A DNA stretch of 64,000 nt from an uncultured Collinsella sp. (GCA_900541235.1 UQIW01000003.1:57251-121250); one strand, 5' to 3'; counted from the stretch's first letter, positions 17,951-28,298 are shown. Translations and numbers: made by a program. The notes: a model not told the origin generated them from the sequence alone.

Positions 17951-18220
17951 ATGTCGTTGTTCCTTATCTGCACGCGTTATGGGCACGGCATGCGGCCGCG
18001 CGGGCGTGCTTGGTAGTGCGCTAATACATACAAAAACGGGTGCGCACAGAGAGGACGTTGCTCAGCACGCTGGCGATCGCTTTGGCAGCCCTATCACGCG
18101 CCGTCCAGACGCAGCAGCTCTAAGCGATGGAGCAGATTCGCCGCCGGTTAGTATACCCGCACTCCGTATGCCCCCACGTAAACCACAGATGACGAGGCGG
18201 ACGGGGCGGGGCTGGCTGAT

Positions 18221-18360
18221 TGTCTCAATCTGTAACATCTACAGGGCAAATCTTCCTCTACGTGTTACGGATCGAGACAAACGGTCGACACAGTTCACAA
18301 ACGTCTCAATCTGTAACAGTTACCGAGTAAAATCGGCCCAAATTGTTATAGATCAAGACA
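18221..18360. repeat. 59-nt palindrome family, cluster 1 (two copies)
   Basis: Copies at 18221-18279 and 18302-18360 (81-bp step). Each has a left arm like TGTCTCAATCTGTAACA and a right arm like TGTTACRGATCGAGACA around 25 variable bases. The cluster lies between the divergent helicase and FHA genes (17951-18538), where I see nothing else but probable promoter DNA. Confidence 0.92.
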
Positions 18361-18538
18361 GAGGGGGATTTCCGTCCAGTCCAAACCAAATCTCTCAGTC
18401 TTCCTGCAATTTCGAACATGTGGCCTATAATGTTGCTTTGGTTACGCTATATATTGCGCAGCCATTTAATACATCGCCCACTGGGAGCCATTAATTCCTA
18501 TCGCCATATTGGCTAGGAAGCAATCAAAGGAGGTATCC

Positions 18539-19501
18539 GTGGCAGCAGAGACGCCTTGCTCGGTCCTCTATAACGATATTCGCTCGTTCGGCGGTCTTAA
18601 ACATCTCGAGATCGCCCGAATGCTCATCAATGGAAACTCTTATCTCGGCAGTACCCTGCTCGAGAAATGCTCTTCCAACCGCTCGTATCTCACCCGTTAC
18701 ATCGTCCATCGCAAGCCTGACCAGTGCGCGCCCTCCATCTACAGCGACTTTACCGTCACCACGCTCAACCTTTCCTCGGCAATCTGCAGCAAGCTCGGCG
18801 GCGGCGAGTCCGCCTATCGGGCAATCGCCGAGCACTATCGCGGTCCGGCCGCCAACGAAATGATGTCGGCTCTCGCCAGCTACAAGCTGGACAGCCGCCT
18901 ATATGCAAATGCCCTCAATCGCATCGACAACTTTGACGGCAATGCCGTGCGCGAGAAAAGCACGCTTTACCTTATGCTCTTTGTGGCAACGGGGGCGCTC
19001 GCCGATCCCGTTCAGGGCGTGGCCACCGTCGAGCGCTTTTGCGACAGCAAGACGGGCGAGCACTTTGGCACCACCGAAACTACCGTCGGACGTGGCTTTA
19101 TGAGCAGTCTGGAGCAGCCGCGCACCGTCGCCCCCAACCTCGGTCTGCTCAGAACCCATGCCGACAACTGCGCCGACATGCAAATCCATCCCCTCACACG
19201 CGATCCGCACGGCACCGTGATTGGGTCCTTGCCCAAAACCTCGCCCAGCATCACCGATGTGGGCGCCGACGCATCGCGCGAGCATCTTCGCATTTGGCTT
19301 GAGGGTGAGCACTGGTACGCCCAGGGCCTTGAATCAACCAACGGCACGGTACTCGAATCGGGTGCAGGCGACGGCGATATTGTGATTGAGCCGCCGCGCG
19401 ACCAACGCGAGCCTGGCAAGATCTATCCCCCGGTGGAAATAGCCAACAGCGACAGGCTCCATCTGGGTCTCTACACGACATTCCTTGTCATTGTGGACTA
19501 G
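18539..19501 (+). CDS. FHA-domain protein
   Basis: A 320-residue cytoplasmic protein. The C-terminal 95 residues (from about 226) form a forkhead-associated domain: GTVIGSLPKTSPSI, then SREHLRIWLEGEHWYAQGLE and STNGTVL. FHA domains bind phosphothreonine peptides. The N-terminal 220 residues I do not recognise. The GTG at 18539 has an ideal AAAGGAGG seven bases upstream; the longer TTG frame reads through that site. A Ser/Thr kinase gene follows 171 bp downstream, so the kinase or its targets may be the binding partners (inference). Confidence 0.85.
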   Translation: MAAETPCSVLYNDIRSFGGLKHLEIARMLINGNSYLGSTLLEKCSSNRSYLTRYIVHRKPDQCAPSIYSDFTVTTLNLSSAICSKLGGGESAYRAIAEHYRGPAANEMMSALASYKLDSRLYANALNRIDNFDGNAVREKSTLYLMLFVATGALADPVQGVATVERFCDSKTGEHFGTTETTVGRGFMSSLEQPRTVAPNLGLLRTHADNCADMQIHPLTRDPHGTVIGSLPKTSPSITDVGADASREHLRIWLEGEHWYAQGLESTNGTVLESGAGDGDIVIEPPRDQREPGKIYPPVEIANSDRLHLGLYTTFLVIVD

Positions 19502-19504
19502 CAC

Positions 19505-19533
19505 GGACGGCGATCGAAAGACGGTCGCCGTCC
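19505..19533 (+). terminator. Terminator of the FHA gene
   Basis: GGACGGCGA and TCGCCGTCC form a perfect 9-bp stem with an 11-base loop, followed by GTCTTTCGTCTTCT. It starts 4 bp after the stop codon. Confidence 0.75.
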
Positions 19534-19672
19534 GTCTTTCGTCTTCTACCTTCTGCGTCGTAAACGACAATACTCGGCGGTATACGTGGGCAGTGCGGCT
19601 ATCATGGTGCTTTACCGATATTCGCACTGCTCACGTATACGTGCGGCAACCCATGCCAGACAAAGGATCGCC

Positions 19673-21757
19673 ATGGATACTACCGATAGCGCCTATGGCG
19701 ACAAACTCATCCGTCTCGATACGTTCGATACCGCCGTGGCGGTCGACCCCAGCGCCGAGGACGACGCCAAGCGTCGGTTTATGACGCTTATTCTCCAGAC
19801 GGCCCACTGCAACAACGGCAACATCGGGCACGTGCTGTGCGCGACCAACACGAGCGGCGAGGTCTTTGCCGTCAAGCTACTCAAGGACAACGCCATCCTT
19901 TCCGGCCAAGCCCCCGACCGCTCCGCCGAGCAATCGGCAGCGCACCTGGCCAACACCGCCGCGCTGTTCGAGGAGTACCGTCATCTGTGTACCGTCTCGC
20001 ACCTGCGCGGATTTCCACGCGTCTATGGCTACGGATCGTGCGAGGATGACCCGCTCATCCTCATGGAGTGGGTCGAGGGAACCTCGCTCAAGCAGGCGCT
20101 GCCCCTGCTTCCGCACGACGCCTCGGGCGGGCTGACCACCCAGATGGTCGCCGCCGTCGGAAACGCCGTGCTTCGTGCGCTCTTGATGACCCAAGGCCTC
20201 GTGAATCCGGTCATCCATCGCGACCTGTCGCCTGCCAATATCATGTTCCGCACCTCCAGCCGAACGCTCGAGCAGCAGATTGCCGATTGTTCCTTTGACC
20301 CCTGCCTCATCGACATGGGCTCCGCGACCATGGCTCTCGGCGACGACACGATCACCCGGCGCGCCGACATCTGGCGCTTTGCCACACCCGCATACGCCGC
20401 GCCCGAGATGCTCACGCAGGATATCGAAGGCATCGCGGCCCTTCGCCGTTCGCCGGCAATCGACGTCTATGCGCTTTCGAGCATTCTGTACCAGCTCTAC
20501 AGCGGTCGCAAACCGTTTGACTTTGAGTCGACGGACGCCGCTGCAACCGGCTCGTTCTATCTCGTAAAGACCAAGACCAAGCCGGCACCGCTCGAGCCGC
20601 GCTGCGAGGGCGATGAAGCGCTCGTCAAAATCATCATGAAGGGTCTCTCAGTCGAGCAGTGCGATCGTCCCACCGAGCAGCAGATGCTCGAGGTGCTCTC
20701 GGCATACCTCACCGATGCCGAATCCGAGGGCCGCGAAGGCGCGGGCAGTGACGCCGCAATCGACATCGACTCCGGTACGCACCTTAAGGTCGACGTCGCC
20801 GGCGAGCGCGCGCGAGAGATCCTGGAGCAGGCCCGGAACGATGCCATGACCCGCCGTCGCTTTATTATCGGCGGCGTCGCTGCAGTCGTTGCGGGGCTCG
20901 GCGTCATTGGCGCGGCAACCCATGGCTTTGGCATCCCCGACTACCTCGATGGCATCCGCGGTTCACTTGACGACTACACCTGGGATCAGCTGCAGGAGAT
21001 TTCGCTCAAGATTAAGGCCGCCGAGACCCGTAGCGAGGCACGCGAGATTGCCAAGCGCTATCACCTGCTCGATGCCGATGGGCGTATCCCCTATCCGTGT
21101 ACCAAGCGCGTCACGCTCACCAACGGGCTGCAGGTTGGCGCGCAGCTTGTGGGTATCCGCCACGACGAGCTTCTAGACGGTACGGGCAAGGCCGGGCTGA
21201 CGTTTATGTTCGACGCGGGTATTGCCGAGCGCAACGCTGCAGCTGAACCGCCGAGCGCCGGCTGGGCAGATTGCGAGCTGCGGGAATGGCTCAACGGCGA
21301 CGGCCTTAAGCTGCTGCCCAATGAGCTACGCGCACTCATCAAATCTGTCAAAAAGGTCTCGAATAACGCTGGCGCCGCCAACAGTGCATCGTGTCTGAGC
21401 GAGTTGCCCGCAACCCTTTGGCTGCCCGCCATGGTCGAGCTGTGCGGTACGCAACCGCCCGATTCGTTTGCCAAGGACTATCACTACCTGGCAGACATCT
21501 ACAACAGCGAGGGCAAGGAGTACCAACTCTTCCGCGAGCTCAAGGTGAGCCCGTATTCCACGAACGAGACGATGGTCCGTCAGTGGAAGGGCAAGGACAC
21601 CTGCTGGTGGGAGCGCACGGTGAGCCCCGACTCATCGGAGACCGAAGGCACGCTCTACATAAACCGTGTGGGCCACGACGGCGACGCCTTTACGTACGCA
21701 ACGCCTGCGGACAAGCCAAACAAACGAACCTGCGTGATCCCCGGATTCTGTATCTAG
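19673..21757 (+). CDS. Membrane Ser/Thr protein kinase with extracellular DUF6273-like domain
   Basis: A 694-residue protein. Residues 30-340 are a Hanks-type kinase: Gly loop NGNIGHV, ATP lysine FAVKLLKD, catalytic loop HRDLSPANIMF (about residue 181) and metal aspartate in LIDMGSA, where DMG replaces DFG. A basic stretch (TRRRFIIGG) and one TM helix follow at about 396-415. The C-terminal 270 residues, predicted outside, resemble DUF6273 (WADCELREWLN, then LWLPAMVEL). It probably senses an external signal. The ATG at 19673 has AAAGGA upstream. The FHA gene upstream is a likely functional partner. Confidence 0.85.
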   Translation: MDTTDSAYGDKLIRLDTFDTAVAVDPSAEDDAKRRFMTLILQTAHCNNGNIGHVLCATNTSGEVFAVKLLKDNAILSGQAPDRSAEQSAAHLANTAALFEEYRHLCTVSHLRGFPRVYGYGSCEDDPLILMEWVEGTSLKQALPLLPHDASGGLTTQMVAAVGNAVLRALLMTQGLVNPVIHRDLSPANIMFRTSSRTLEQQIADCSFDPCLIDMGSATMALGDDTITRRADIWRFATPAYAAPEMLTQDIEGIAALRRSPAIDVYALSSILYQLYSGRKPFDFESTDAAATGSFYLVKTKTKPAPLEPRCEGDEALVKIIMKGLSVEQCDRPTEQQMLEVLSAYLTDAESEGREGAGSDAAIDIDSGTHLKVDVAGERAREILEQARNDAMTRRRFIIGGVAAVVAGLGVIGAATHGFGIPDYLDGIRGSLDDYTWDQLQEISLKIKAAETRSEAREIAKRYHLLDADGRIPYPCTKRVTLTNGLQVGAQLVGIRHDELLDGTGKAGLTFMFDAGIAERNAAAEPPSAGWADCELREWLNGDGLKLLPNELRALIKSVKKVSNNAGAANSASCLSELPATLWLPAMVELCGTQPPDSFAKDYHYLADIYNSEGKEYQLFRELKVSPYSTNETMVRQWKGKDTCWWERTVSPDSSETEGTLYINRVGHDGDAFTYATPADKPNKRTCVIPGFCI

Positions 21758-21798
21758 AGAGCGGGCGTCTTGCCGTGACGGGACCCCTCCCCGGCAAT

Positions 21799-21857
21799 TG
21801 TCTCAATCTGTAACAGTTAGAGGTCATATTTGCTGCTAGATGTTACAGAACGAGACA
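21799..21857. repeat. 59-nt palindrome family, cluster 2 (one copy)
   Basis: A single copy with left arm TGTCTCAATCTGTAACA and right arm TGTTACAGAACGAGACA, 41 bp after the kinase stop. The rest of the gap up to 21997 is AT-rich and probably carries the promoter of the surface-protein gene. Confidence 0.9.
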
Positions 21858-21997
21858 TTAGCTTGCCGAGAACTTCGACTCATAAATGTGACTCAAGTGT
21901 GTCGATATTTTCTTGCCAATGTTGCGCAACAGAAACCCTTTCGGCGGTCGTAACGTACGAATTGTCATAGGTACCCCTTCAACGATTGGGAGAAGAA

Positions 21998-24900
21998 ATG
22001 GCAAAGTACGCACCTAAACACTTGGAAGTCTCAGGCGGCGCCGAGCCCCATCGCGCATTCGCGGGTCACAAGACCGCGCGACTCGCCGTCACCGCAGCCA
22101 CCACCATCGCAATGACCGGCTCGTCGTTGCTCGCCCCGTTCTCGGCATTTGCCAACGATCTGAGCGACACCACGGCACAGGACGCAATCATGTCCCCGCT
22201 CGCCGCGCACGCCGGCGAGGCGGCAGGCTCCGCAGTAAAGACGAACGCCCAGAAAATTGCCGACTTGCAGGCCGCAATCGACGCCGCAAAGGCTGCCGAG
22301 GCAGAAGCCAAGTCCGACTACGACACGGCGGTTGCCCCCTATACCGAAAAGCAGACGGTCCGCGACAACGCCCAGACTGCCTACGACGCTTCCGTCTCCG
22401 ACAATTCGCAGGCAGAAGCCGCCGCGCGTGCCGAATACGCCCGTCAACTCGATGAAAGCGTCAAGGCGGCCAACAGCGCCAGCGCCACGTTAAAGGATGC
22501 CCAGAGCAAGCTCGACACGGCCAAGGCCGATGCCGAAAGCAAGACGAAGGCACTCGACTCCGCAAAGCAGGCGGCAGCCGACGCACGGGCCAAGCTTGAG
22601 GAAGCCCAGAAGGCAGCCGCCAACGCAACGCCGGAGGAAATCAAGGCCGCCGAGCAGTCTGCCGCAGATGCCCAGAAGGTTCTTGACCAGGCAAAGGCCG
22701 CAAAAACCGCTGCCGACTCCGCACTCGCCGATGCCCAGCAGGCTCGGAGCGCCGCGCAGAGCGCTTACAACGAGGCGTCAGGCACGCTGGCTTCCGCTCA
22801 GCAGGCAAAGACCGCCGCGGATGGTAAGGCAGTCGCGGCACAGGCAGCGTATGACAGCGCGCAAGCCGATTTGGCAGCCGCAAAGGCAGGCGCCGAGGGC
22901 CCGGAGTATGACGCCGCTCAGGCAAAGGTCGATGCCGCCCAAAGCGCACTCGATCAGGCGAAGCAGCAGCAGGCGGCTGCCGAAGCAGGTCTTTCTCAGG
23001 CAAATAGTGACGTTGCATCCAAGCGGGACGCCCTCACCGGTGCCGAAAGCGAGCTCGAAGCCAAGAAGCAGACAGTCGCAGCAGCCGAAAATGATGTAAC
23101 GGCAGCCCAGGCGAAAGCCGATGCGGCGCAATCGGAGTTGACCTCGGCAAAGCAGGTGCATGCTGCCGAGCTGGAGAAGGCAAAGGCCGCTCAGAAACAA
23201 GTCGACCAGGCAAAAGCCGAGAAGGAGCAAGCAGACAAGGCGCTCGAAACTGCCAAGACAAACCAGGCGGCCGCCGATCAAGCCGTTGTCGATGCACAAA
23301 AAGCATACGATACGTGCAAGGCGGCAGCCGATAAGGCTACGACGGCGGAGGCGCAGAGCGTCATCGGCTTTTACCAATTCATCGGTGCCAACGATGCTGC
23401 AGACATCATCTATAAGCAGAGCGACTTAAACCCAACGACCATCGGCGATAAAAAGGACGGCACGTCACTCGACAACGCCAAGCTTTCGTTTGGCAAGCTG
23501 CGCGAGATTAATGAATATCGCAAAAGCGTCGGCCTTAGCGAACTTAAGGTGACGGCCGAGCAGATGGCAATTGCTCAGTCGAACTCCAATTACTCAGACG
23601 CCATGCTAGACCATTCAGACTATGCGCGATTCGAAAATGCCGCATGGAACTATGACTTGAAAAGAAATGTCGCACACCAGTGGGTTGATGAGGAAAAGAA
23701 TATATTTGACCAGGCCGCAGCGAAAGCCGGCCTTGGCGAAATTGCCCCCAAAGATGCTTGGGATACTTTCTGGAGCCACGGCACCGAATTCGGAGAGCAA
23801 AAGGTAGGCTTTGGCACCGTCGGCCACTATTTGAATATCGTACAGCCTGACGCCAAAACCATGGGATACGGCATTAATTCTCGAGGAACTCATCTCTCAT
23901 ATACCTACATCTTGGAGGTTGACGACAACTACGGTTCGTACGAGAAAGAATATTCAATCGATGAACTCGAGAGTCTCTTTGATCAGTATCAGCTGAGTCT
24001 CTCCAAGGCCAGCGAAAACCTTGCCGCTGCAAAAGCGAACCTTGAGCAAAAGCGCAGCACAGCGGCATCGAAAGCCGATGCCGTAAAGGCAGCAGAGACC
24101 CTCGTCGCTCAAAAGCGAGAAGGCGTTGATACCGCGAACAGCAACCTTGCCACCGAAAATGGCAACGTGGCAGGTGCCGCTGCCGAGGTCGCTCAAGCAG
24201 AGCAGAATCTCGCCAAGGCAAACGGAAAAGTTGCCGAAGCCGAAGACCAGGTTAAAGCCGCCCAAAGCAACGTGGCGCCCGCAGAGCAGGTCGTCAACCA
24301 GAAGCGCGCCGAGCTTAAGGCATCGCAAGAGCAAGCCGCTCAGAGTCAGAAGAAGGTTGATGACGCCAAGGCAGAGGCTCTCTTAAAGCAGCAGGCTCTG
24401 CAAGATGCAAGGAAGGAACTTGCCAAGTATTCTGCCGATGTTGCTGCGGCCCAGGAGAAGGCTGACAAGGCCCATCAAACGCTCGATGAAGCCACGGCGG
24501 CTCAGACGTCTGCCCAGAGCGCTCTTGAAAAGGCGGAGCGCGACGCGGCTGCCAAGAAGCAGGCCCTCACTATCGCCAAGGACGGCGTCGAGGCCAAGGC
24601 AGCGACCGCGGAGCACGCCGCGAGCGATCTGACCACGGCGGAAAACGACTTTGCTTCAAAGCAGGCACATGCCGATGCGTTGAACAACGCGGCCGATAAT
24701 CTCGCCACGGCCGAGGCAGCCAAGAAGGACGCCGACGCAGCAGTGACTGCGGCCGAAACTGCTCTTAGTGCGACGAATGATGCCGTAGCGAACGCCGAGC
24801 AGGCGGTCGAGAATTCTCAGGCCGCACCGGACGCCGCTGCCGCCGCTCTCGGAAAGCTCAAGTCCGTCAATGTCGAAAACGGCATCGCAACCGGCTCCGA

Positions 24901-25333
24901 TGCAAACGCGAACGATACACTCAATGCCCTCTTTGCCAAGTGCGTCGCCGCCAAGCAGGCAGAACATAACGCAAAGGCCGCACTTGATGCCGCTCAGGCA
25001 GACCTTGATGCTGCGACGCCCGCCTACACCGCGGCGCTCAATGCCTACAACGAGGCGAAGGCAAAACGCGTAGCCGCCGAGCAAGCCCTGAAGGACGAGA
25101 TCGCCCGCCAGGAGCAAGAGGCAGCGAAGGCCGAGCAGGCCAAGATCACGCAGGCTGCCGCTAAGCCGGTTGCTGGAAAGCCGTCTACCGGCAACGCCAA
25201 GACGGCCGCCAACTCGGCACTTCCCACCACGGGCGACAAAGCTGCGCTCGCCGGTGAGACGTTTGTCATCGGAGGCGTCGTGCTTGTAGCCGCCGGCGTC
25301 TTCCTAACCGACAAGAAACGTCGTCAGGAGTAG
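21998..25333 (+). CDS. LPXTG cell-wall protein with coiled coils and a CAP domain
   Basis: A 1111-residue secreted protein. An N-terminal signal (TARLAVTAATTIAMTGSSLL) is followed by Ala/Lys/Glu/Gln-rich heptad-like coiled coil (about 70-440). A CAP/SCP domain spans about 500-647 (REINEYRKSVGLSEL, LDHSDYARF, then GHYLNIVQPDAKTMGYG). A second long coiled coil runs from about 655 to 1060. The C-terminus is a sortase signal: LPTTG at about 1075, a hydrophobic helix and KKRRQE. It is probably a rod-like wall-anchored adhesin or structural protein. The ATG at 21998 follows TTGGGAGAAGAA. Confidence 0.92.
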   Translation: MAKYAPKHLEVSGGAEPHRAFAGHKTARLAVTAATTIAMTGSSLLAPFSAFANDLSDTTAQDAIMSPLAAHAGEAAGSAVKTNAQKIADLQAAIDAAKAAEAEAKSDYDTAVAPYTEKQTVRDNAQTAYDASVSDNSQAEAAARAEYARQLDESVKAANSASATLKDAQSKLDTAKADAESKTKALDSAKQAAADARAKLEEAQKAAANATPEEIKAAEQSAADAQKVLDQAKAAKTAADSALADAQQARSAAQSAYNEASGTLASAQQAKTAADGKAVAAQAAYDSAQADLAAAKAGAEGPEYDAAQAKVDAAQSALDQAKQQQAAAEAGLSQANSDVASKRDALTGAESELEAKKQTVAAAENDVTAAQAKADAAQSELTSAKQVHAAELEKAKAAQKQVDQAKAEKEQADKALETAKTNQAAADQAVVDAQKAYDTCKAAADKATTAEAQSVIGFYQFIGANDAADIIYKQSDLNPTTIGDKKDGTSLDNAKLSFGKLREINEYRKSVGLSELKVTAEQMAIAQSNSNYSDAMLDHSDYARFENAAWNYDLKRNVAHQWVDEEKNIFDQAAAKAGLGEIAPKDAWDTFWSHGTEFGEQKVGFGTVGHYLNIVQPDAKTMGYGINSRGTHLSYTYILEVDDNYGSYEKEYSIDELESLFDQYQLSLSKASENLAAAKANLEQKRSTAASKADAVKAAETLVAQKREGVDTANSNLATENGNVAGAAAEVAQAEQNLAKANGKVAEAEDQVKAAQSNVAPAEQVVNQKRAELKASQEQAAQSQKKVDDAKAEALLKQQALQDARKELAKYSADVAAAQEKADKAHQTLDEATAAQTSAQSALEKAERDAAAKKQALTIAKDGVEAKAATAEHAASDLTTAENDFASKQAHADALNNAADNLATAEAAKKDADAAVTAAETALSATNDAVANAEQAVENSQAAPDAAAAALGKLKSVNVENGIATGSDANANDTLNALFAKCVAAKQAEHNAKAALDAAQADLDAATPAYTAALNAYNEAKAKRVAAEQALKDEIARQEQEAAKAEQAKITQAAAKPVAGKPSTGNAKTAANSALPTTGDKAALAGETFVIGGVVLVAAGVFLTDKKRRQE

Positions 25334-25392
25334 GGATTTCGGGAGGACGGCTTCTCCTCCCTCCCACTGCTTCGCAAACCCTGCTCAGCATG

Positions 25393-25425
25393 CGCCGGGG
25401 TGCCCATCTCGCGGGCGCCCCGGCG
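25393..25425 (+). terminator. Terminator of the LPXTG gene
   Basis: CGCCGGGGTGCCC and GGGCGCCCCGGCG form a 13-bp stem with one G-U pair, followed by TTTTACGTT, 59 bp after the stop codon. Confidence 0.9.
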
Positions 25426-25461
25426 TTTTACGTTGTATAGCCGGGGCATCTGCTCCGAGAT

Positions 25462-25681
25462 TGTCTCGATCTGTAACAACTAGGACCCAAATATCGGTCT
25501 TACTGTTACAGATTGAGATGTTCGGGTTACCCTCGAATGGTTTGTCTCGATCTGTAACATCTAGCAGGCAAAACAGTCCCCAGATGTTACAGATTGAGAC
25601 GTTAAGTTGTGGCTCGATGTAATATCTAGATCTGTAACAGTTACTCGACAAAAACGGGTCTAGTTGTTACAGATTGAGACA
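25462..25681. repeat. 59-nt palindrome family, cluster 3 (three copies)
   Basis: Copies at 25462-25520, 25543-25601 and 25623-25681, with steps of 81 and 80 bp. The arms follow TGTCTCGATCTGTAACA / TGTTACAGATTGAGAYR; the left arm of the third copy starts with a variant (ATCTAGATCTG). The cluster fills most of the gap between the surface-protein terminator and the copper operon promoter. Confidence 0.93.
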
Positions 25682-25758
25682 TTAGACCGGCTACGGTCCG
25701 CCGACCTGGCTATCACCTCGGCCAATAACAGAATGGCATACATTTCAATCTCCACTGT

Positions 25759-25786
25759 ATACCCCCAGGGGGTATGGGTGTATAGT
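25759..25786 (+). promoter_or_regulatory. CsoR operator and promoter of the copper operon
   Basis: ATACCCCCAGGGGGTAT (25759-25775) is a perfect palindrome around one central base and matches the known CsoR site with its G-C tracts and TAC/GTA ends. TATAGT at 25781-25786 is a plausible -10 box, so the operator covers the spacer and -35 region. The csoR gene lies at the end of the same cluster, which implies autoregulation by copper. Confidence 0.85.
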
Positions 25787-25833
25787 ATCAGCAGGTTAAC
25801 AATTCCAACACCAAATTACAGAAAGGAGAAGCC

Positions 25834-28176
25834 ATGGCTCAGGATAAGTTTGACGTGGGCGGTATGACGTGCGCCGCGTGCCAAGCGCACGTGGACCGTG
25901 CCGTGAGCAAGCTCGACGGCGTCCAAAGCGTCGCGGTCAACCTGCTCGCCGGCTCCATGCTGGTCGACTACGACCCCGCGCAGGTCTCCCCCGACGACAT
26001 CTGTACCGCCGTCGATCGCGCGGGTTATTCGGCCTCGCCCGTTAGCACGGGCACCGATGCCGCCAACTCAAACGGCAACGCGCAAGCCAGGTCCGGCGCC
26101 GCCCATATGGAGTCGCCGACCAAAAAGTTGGAGGCCGCCGCCTCTGCCATGCGCACCCGCCTCATCATCTCGATCATCTTCCTCATCCCACTGTTCTACA
26201 TAGGCATGGGGCACATGCTCGGTTGGCCACTGCCCGGCGTCTTCACCGACCACACCCACAGCATGACGCTCGCGCTCACCGAGCTCGTCCTGCTCATTCC
26301 CATCGTCTACGTCAACGACGCATACTTTATCAACGGGTTTAAATCGCTTACGCACGGCGCGCCTACCATGGACGCCCTTATTGCCGTGGGCGCCACCGCG
26401 TCCATCGCCTGGTCGCTCTACGCCATGTTCATCATGGCCGACCAGCTAGCCGCGGGTCAGGTCCACGAGGCCATGATGACGAGCATGGACAACCTGTATT
26501 TTGAGAGCGCCGGCACGATCTTGTCGCTCGTCACCGTAGGCAAATATCTCGAGACGCGCAGCAAATCCAAGACTGGCGGCGCCATCGAGGCGCTCATTGA
26601 CCTGGCGCCCAAGACCGCGACCGTCGTGGCCGTCGACGGTACCGAGACCACCGTCGATGTCGATGCCATTCTGCCCGGCCAGGTGCTGCGTGTGCGCCCC
26701 GGCGAGTCCATCCCTGTCGACGGCGTGGTACTCGAGGGCGCTTCGGCCGTGGACGAAAGCGCACTGACCGGCGAGTCCATCCCCGTGGAGAAGACCGCCG
26801 GCGCCACCGTCAACGCCGCCACCGTCAACCGCACCGGATCGTTTACCTTCCGCGCTACGCGTGTGGGCGCTGACACGTCGCTCGCCAAGATTATCCAGCT
26901 CGTCGAGGACGCCAACGCCACCAAGGCACCCATTGCTCGACTGGCCGACAAGGTCGCCGGCGTGTTCGTGCCTGTGGTATTCGTGATCTCGGCCGTGACC
27001 TTTGTGGTGTGGATGGCACTGACCAGCGACGTGAATGAGGCGCTCACCTCCGCCGTCGCTGTGCTGGTGATCAGCTGCCCGTGCGCGCTGGGCCTGGCCA
27101 CGCCCGTCGCCATTATGGTCGGCACCGGCAAGGGCGCCGAGATGGGCATTCTGTTTAAGAGCGCCGAGGCGCTGGAGAACCTGCGCAGCGTGGGCACCGT
27201 GGTGCTCGATAAGACGGGCACGGTCACCCGCGGCAAGCCTGCCGTGACCAATATCGTGGTAGCCACGCGCGCTGACGGCTCGCCCGCCATGAGCGAAAAG
27301 GCGCTGCTCAAGTTGGCCGCCGCGTTGGAGCGCTCGAGCGAGCACCCGCTGGCCGAGGCGATTATGGCCGAGTGTGAGACACGCGGGATCGTCGCGCGCA
27401 TGGTCGAGGACTTTACTGCCGTGCCCGGGCGAGGCGTTACGGCGCGCGAGGGGCAAAACGCCATTGCAGCCGGCAACGTACGCCTGATGGACGAGCTGGG
27501 CGTTACCGTGCCCGCGGGTCTTGCCGAACAATTTGCCGCCGAGGGCAAGACGCCGCTGTTCTTTGCCAAGAACGGCGAGCTTGCCGGCACCATTGCCGTG
27601 GCTGACGAGGTCAAGGAGACGAGCGCCGGGGCCATCGCCGCACTGCGCTCGCTTGGCATCGACGTGCGCATGCTCACCGGCGACAACCACGTGACGGCCG
27701 AGGCCATCGCCCGCCGCGTGGGACTGACCAGCAAGCAGGTCATCGCCGACGTGCTTCCCGCCGACAAGGAGCGCCACGTGCGCGAGCTGCAGGATGCGGG
27801 CAGTAAGGTCGCCATGGTGGGCGACGGCATCAACGACTCCCCCGCCCTGGCGCGCGCCGACGTGGGCCTTGCTATCGGCACCGGCGCCGACATCGCCAAG
27901 GAGGGCGCCGACGTGGTACTCATGCGCAGCGACCTCATGGACGTCGCCCGCGCCATCGAGCTTTCGCGCGCCACGATCCGCAACATCAAGCAGGACCTGT
28001 TCTGGGCGCTGTTCTACAACGGCATCGGCATTCCGCTGGCGGCGGGCGTGTTCTTCCCGCTCACCGGGTGGCAGCTCTCGCCGATGTTTGGCGCCGCGGC
28101 CATGAGCCTGTCGAGCGTATGTGTCGTAAGCAACGCTCTGCGCCTAAAATCCTTTAAGCCCAAAGTGGCAAAATAG
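25834..28176 (+). CDS. copA: Copper-exporting P1B-type ATPase
   Basis: A 780-residue membrane pump that exports Cu(I) using ATP. The N-terminal heavy-metal-binding domain contains GMTCAAC. Membrane helices surround the transport motif [10 protein letters not shown]. The phosphorylation site is DKTGTVTRG, the nucleotide site includes SSEHPLAEA, and the hinge is [10 protein letters not shown]. The ATG follows AAAGGAG. It is the first gene of a copper cluster with a CopZ-like chaperone and CsoR, under the operator at 25759. Confidence 0.95.
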   Translation: MAQDKFDVGGMTCAACQAHVDRAVSKLDGVQSVAVNLLAGSMLVDYDPAQVSPDDICTAVDRAGYSASPVSTGTDAANSNGNAQARSGAAHMESPTKKLEAAASAMRTRLIISIIFLIPLFYIGMGHMLGWPLPGVFTDHTHSMTLALTELVLLIPIVYVNDAYFINGFKSLTHGAPTMDALIAVGATASIAWSLYAMFIMADQLAAGQVHEAMMTSMDNLYFESAGTILSLVTVGKYLETRSKSKTGGAIEALIDLAPKTATVVAVDGTETTVDVDAILPGQVLRVRPGESIPVDGVVLEGASAVDESALTGESIPVEKTAGATVNAATVNRTGSFTFRATRVGADTSLAKIIQLVEDANATKAPIARLADKVAGVFVPVVFVISAVTFVVWMALTSDVNEALTSAVAVLVISCPCALGLATPVAIMVGTGKGAEMGILFKSAEALENLRSVGTVVLDKTGTVTRGKPAVTNIVVATRADGSPAMSEKALLKLAAALERSSEHPLAEAIMAECETRGIVARMVEDFTAVPGRGVTAREGQNAIAAGNVRLMDELGVTVPAGLAEQFAAEGKTPLFFAKNGELAGTIAVADEVKETSAGAIAALRSLGIDVRMLTGDNHVTAEAIARRVGLTSKQVIADVLPADKERHVRELQDAGSKVAMVGDGINDSPALARADVGLAIGTGADIAKEGADVVLMRSDLMDVARAIELSRATIRNIKQDLFWALFYNGIGIPLAAGVFFPLTGWQLSPMFGAAAMSLSSVCVVSNALRLKSFKPKVAK

Positions 28177-28205
28177 GATCACCATTAAGTCCATTTAGAA
28201 CGGGT

Positions 28206-28298
28206 TTTCCAGGTGCCCGAGATTGACCTGAAAGAGGAGCGACGCGTACTTTGGTACGCGAGCGACGGCTTGAAGGTCAAGGTCGGGTGCCTGGGAAA
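28206..28298. repeat. Long stem-loop between copA and copZ
   Basis: A roughly 24-bp imperfect outer stem (28206-28229 with 28274-28298, one indel and about four mismatches) encloses a perfect inner hairpin, CGCGTAC-TTTG-GTACGCG (28243-28260). It lies between two co-directional genes and lacks a U-tract. It could tune the copA:copZ mRNA ratio or be a dispersed repeat. Confidence 0.7.

Noticed and set aside
15704..18016. 770-codon Ala/Thr-rich frame opposite the helicase
   Set aside because: It mirrors the Arg/Gly-rich helicase tail; no signal peptide, ribosome site or domain supports it.
19673..21757. Kinase as an inactive pseudokinase because DFG reads DMG
   Set aside because: The metal aspartate, HRD aspartate, its asparagine and the ATP lysine are all present; the Phe-to-Met change alone does not imply loss of activity.
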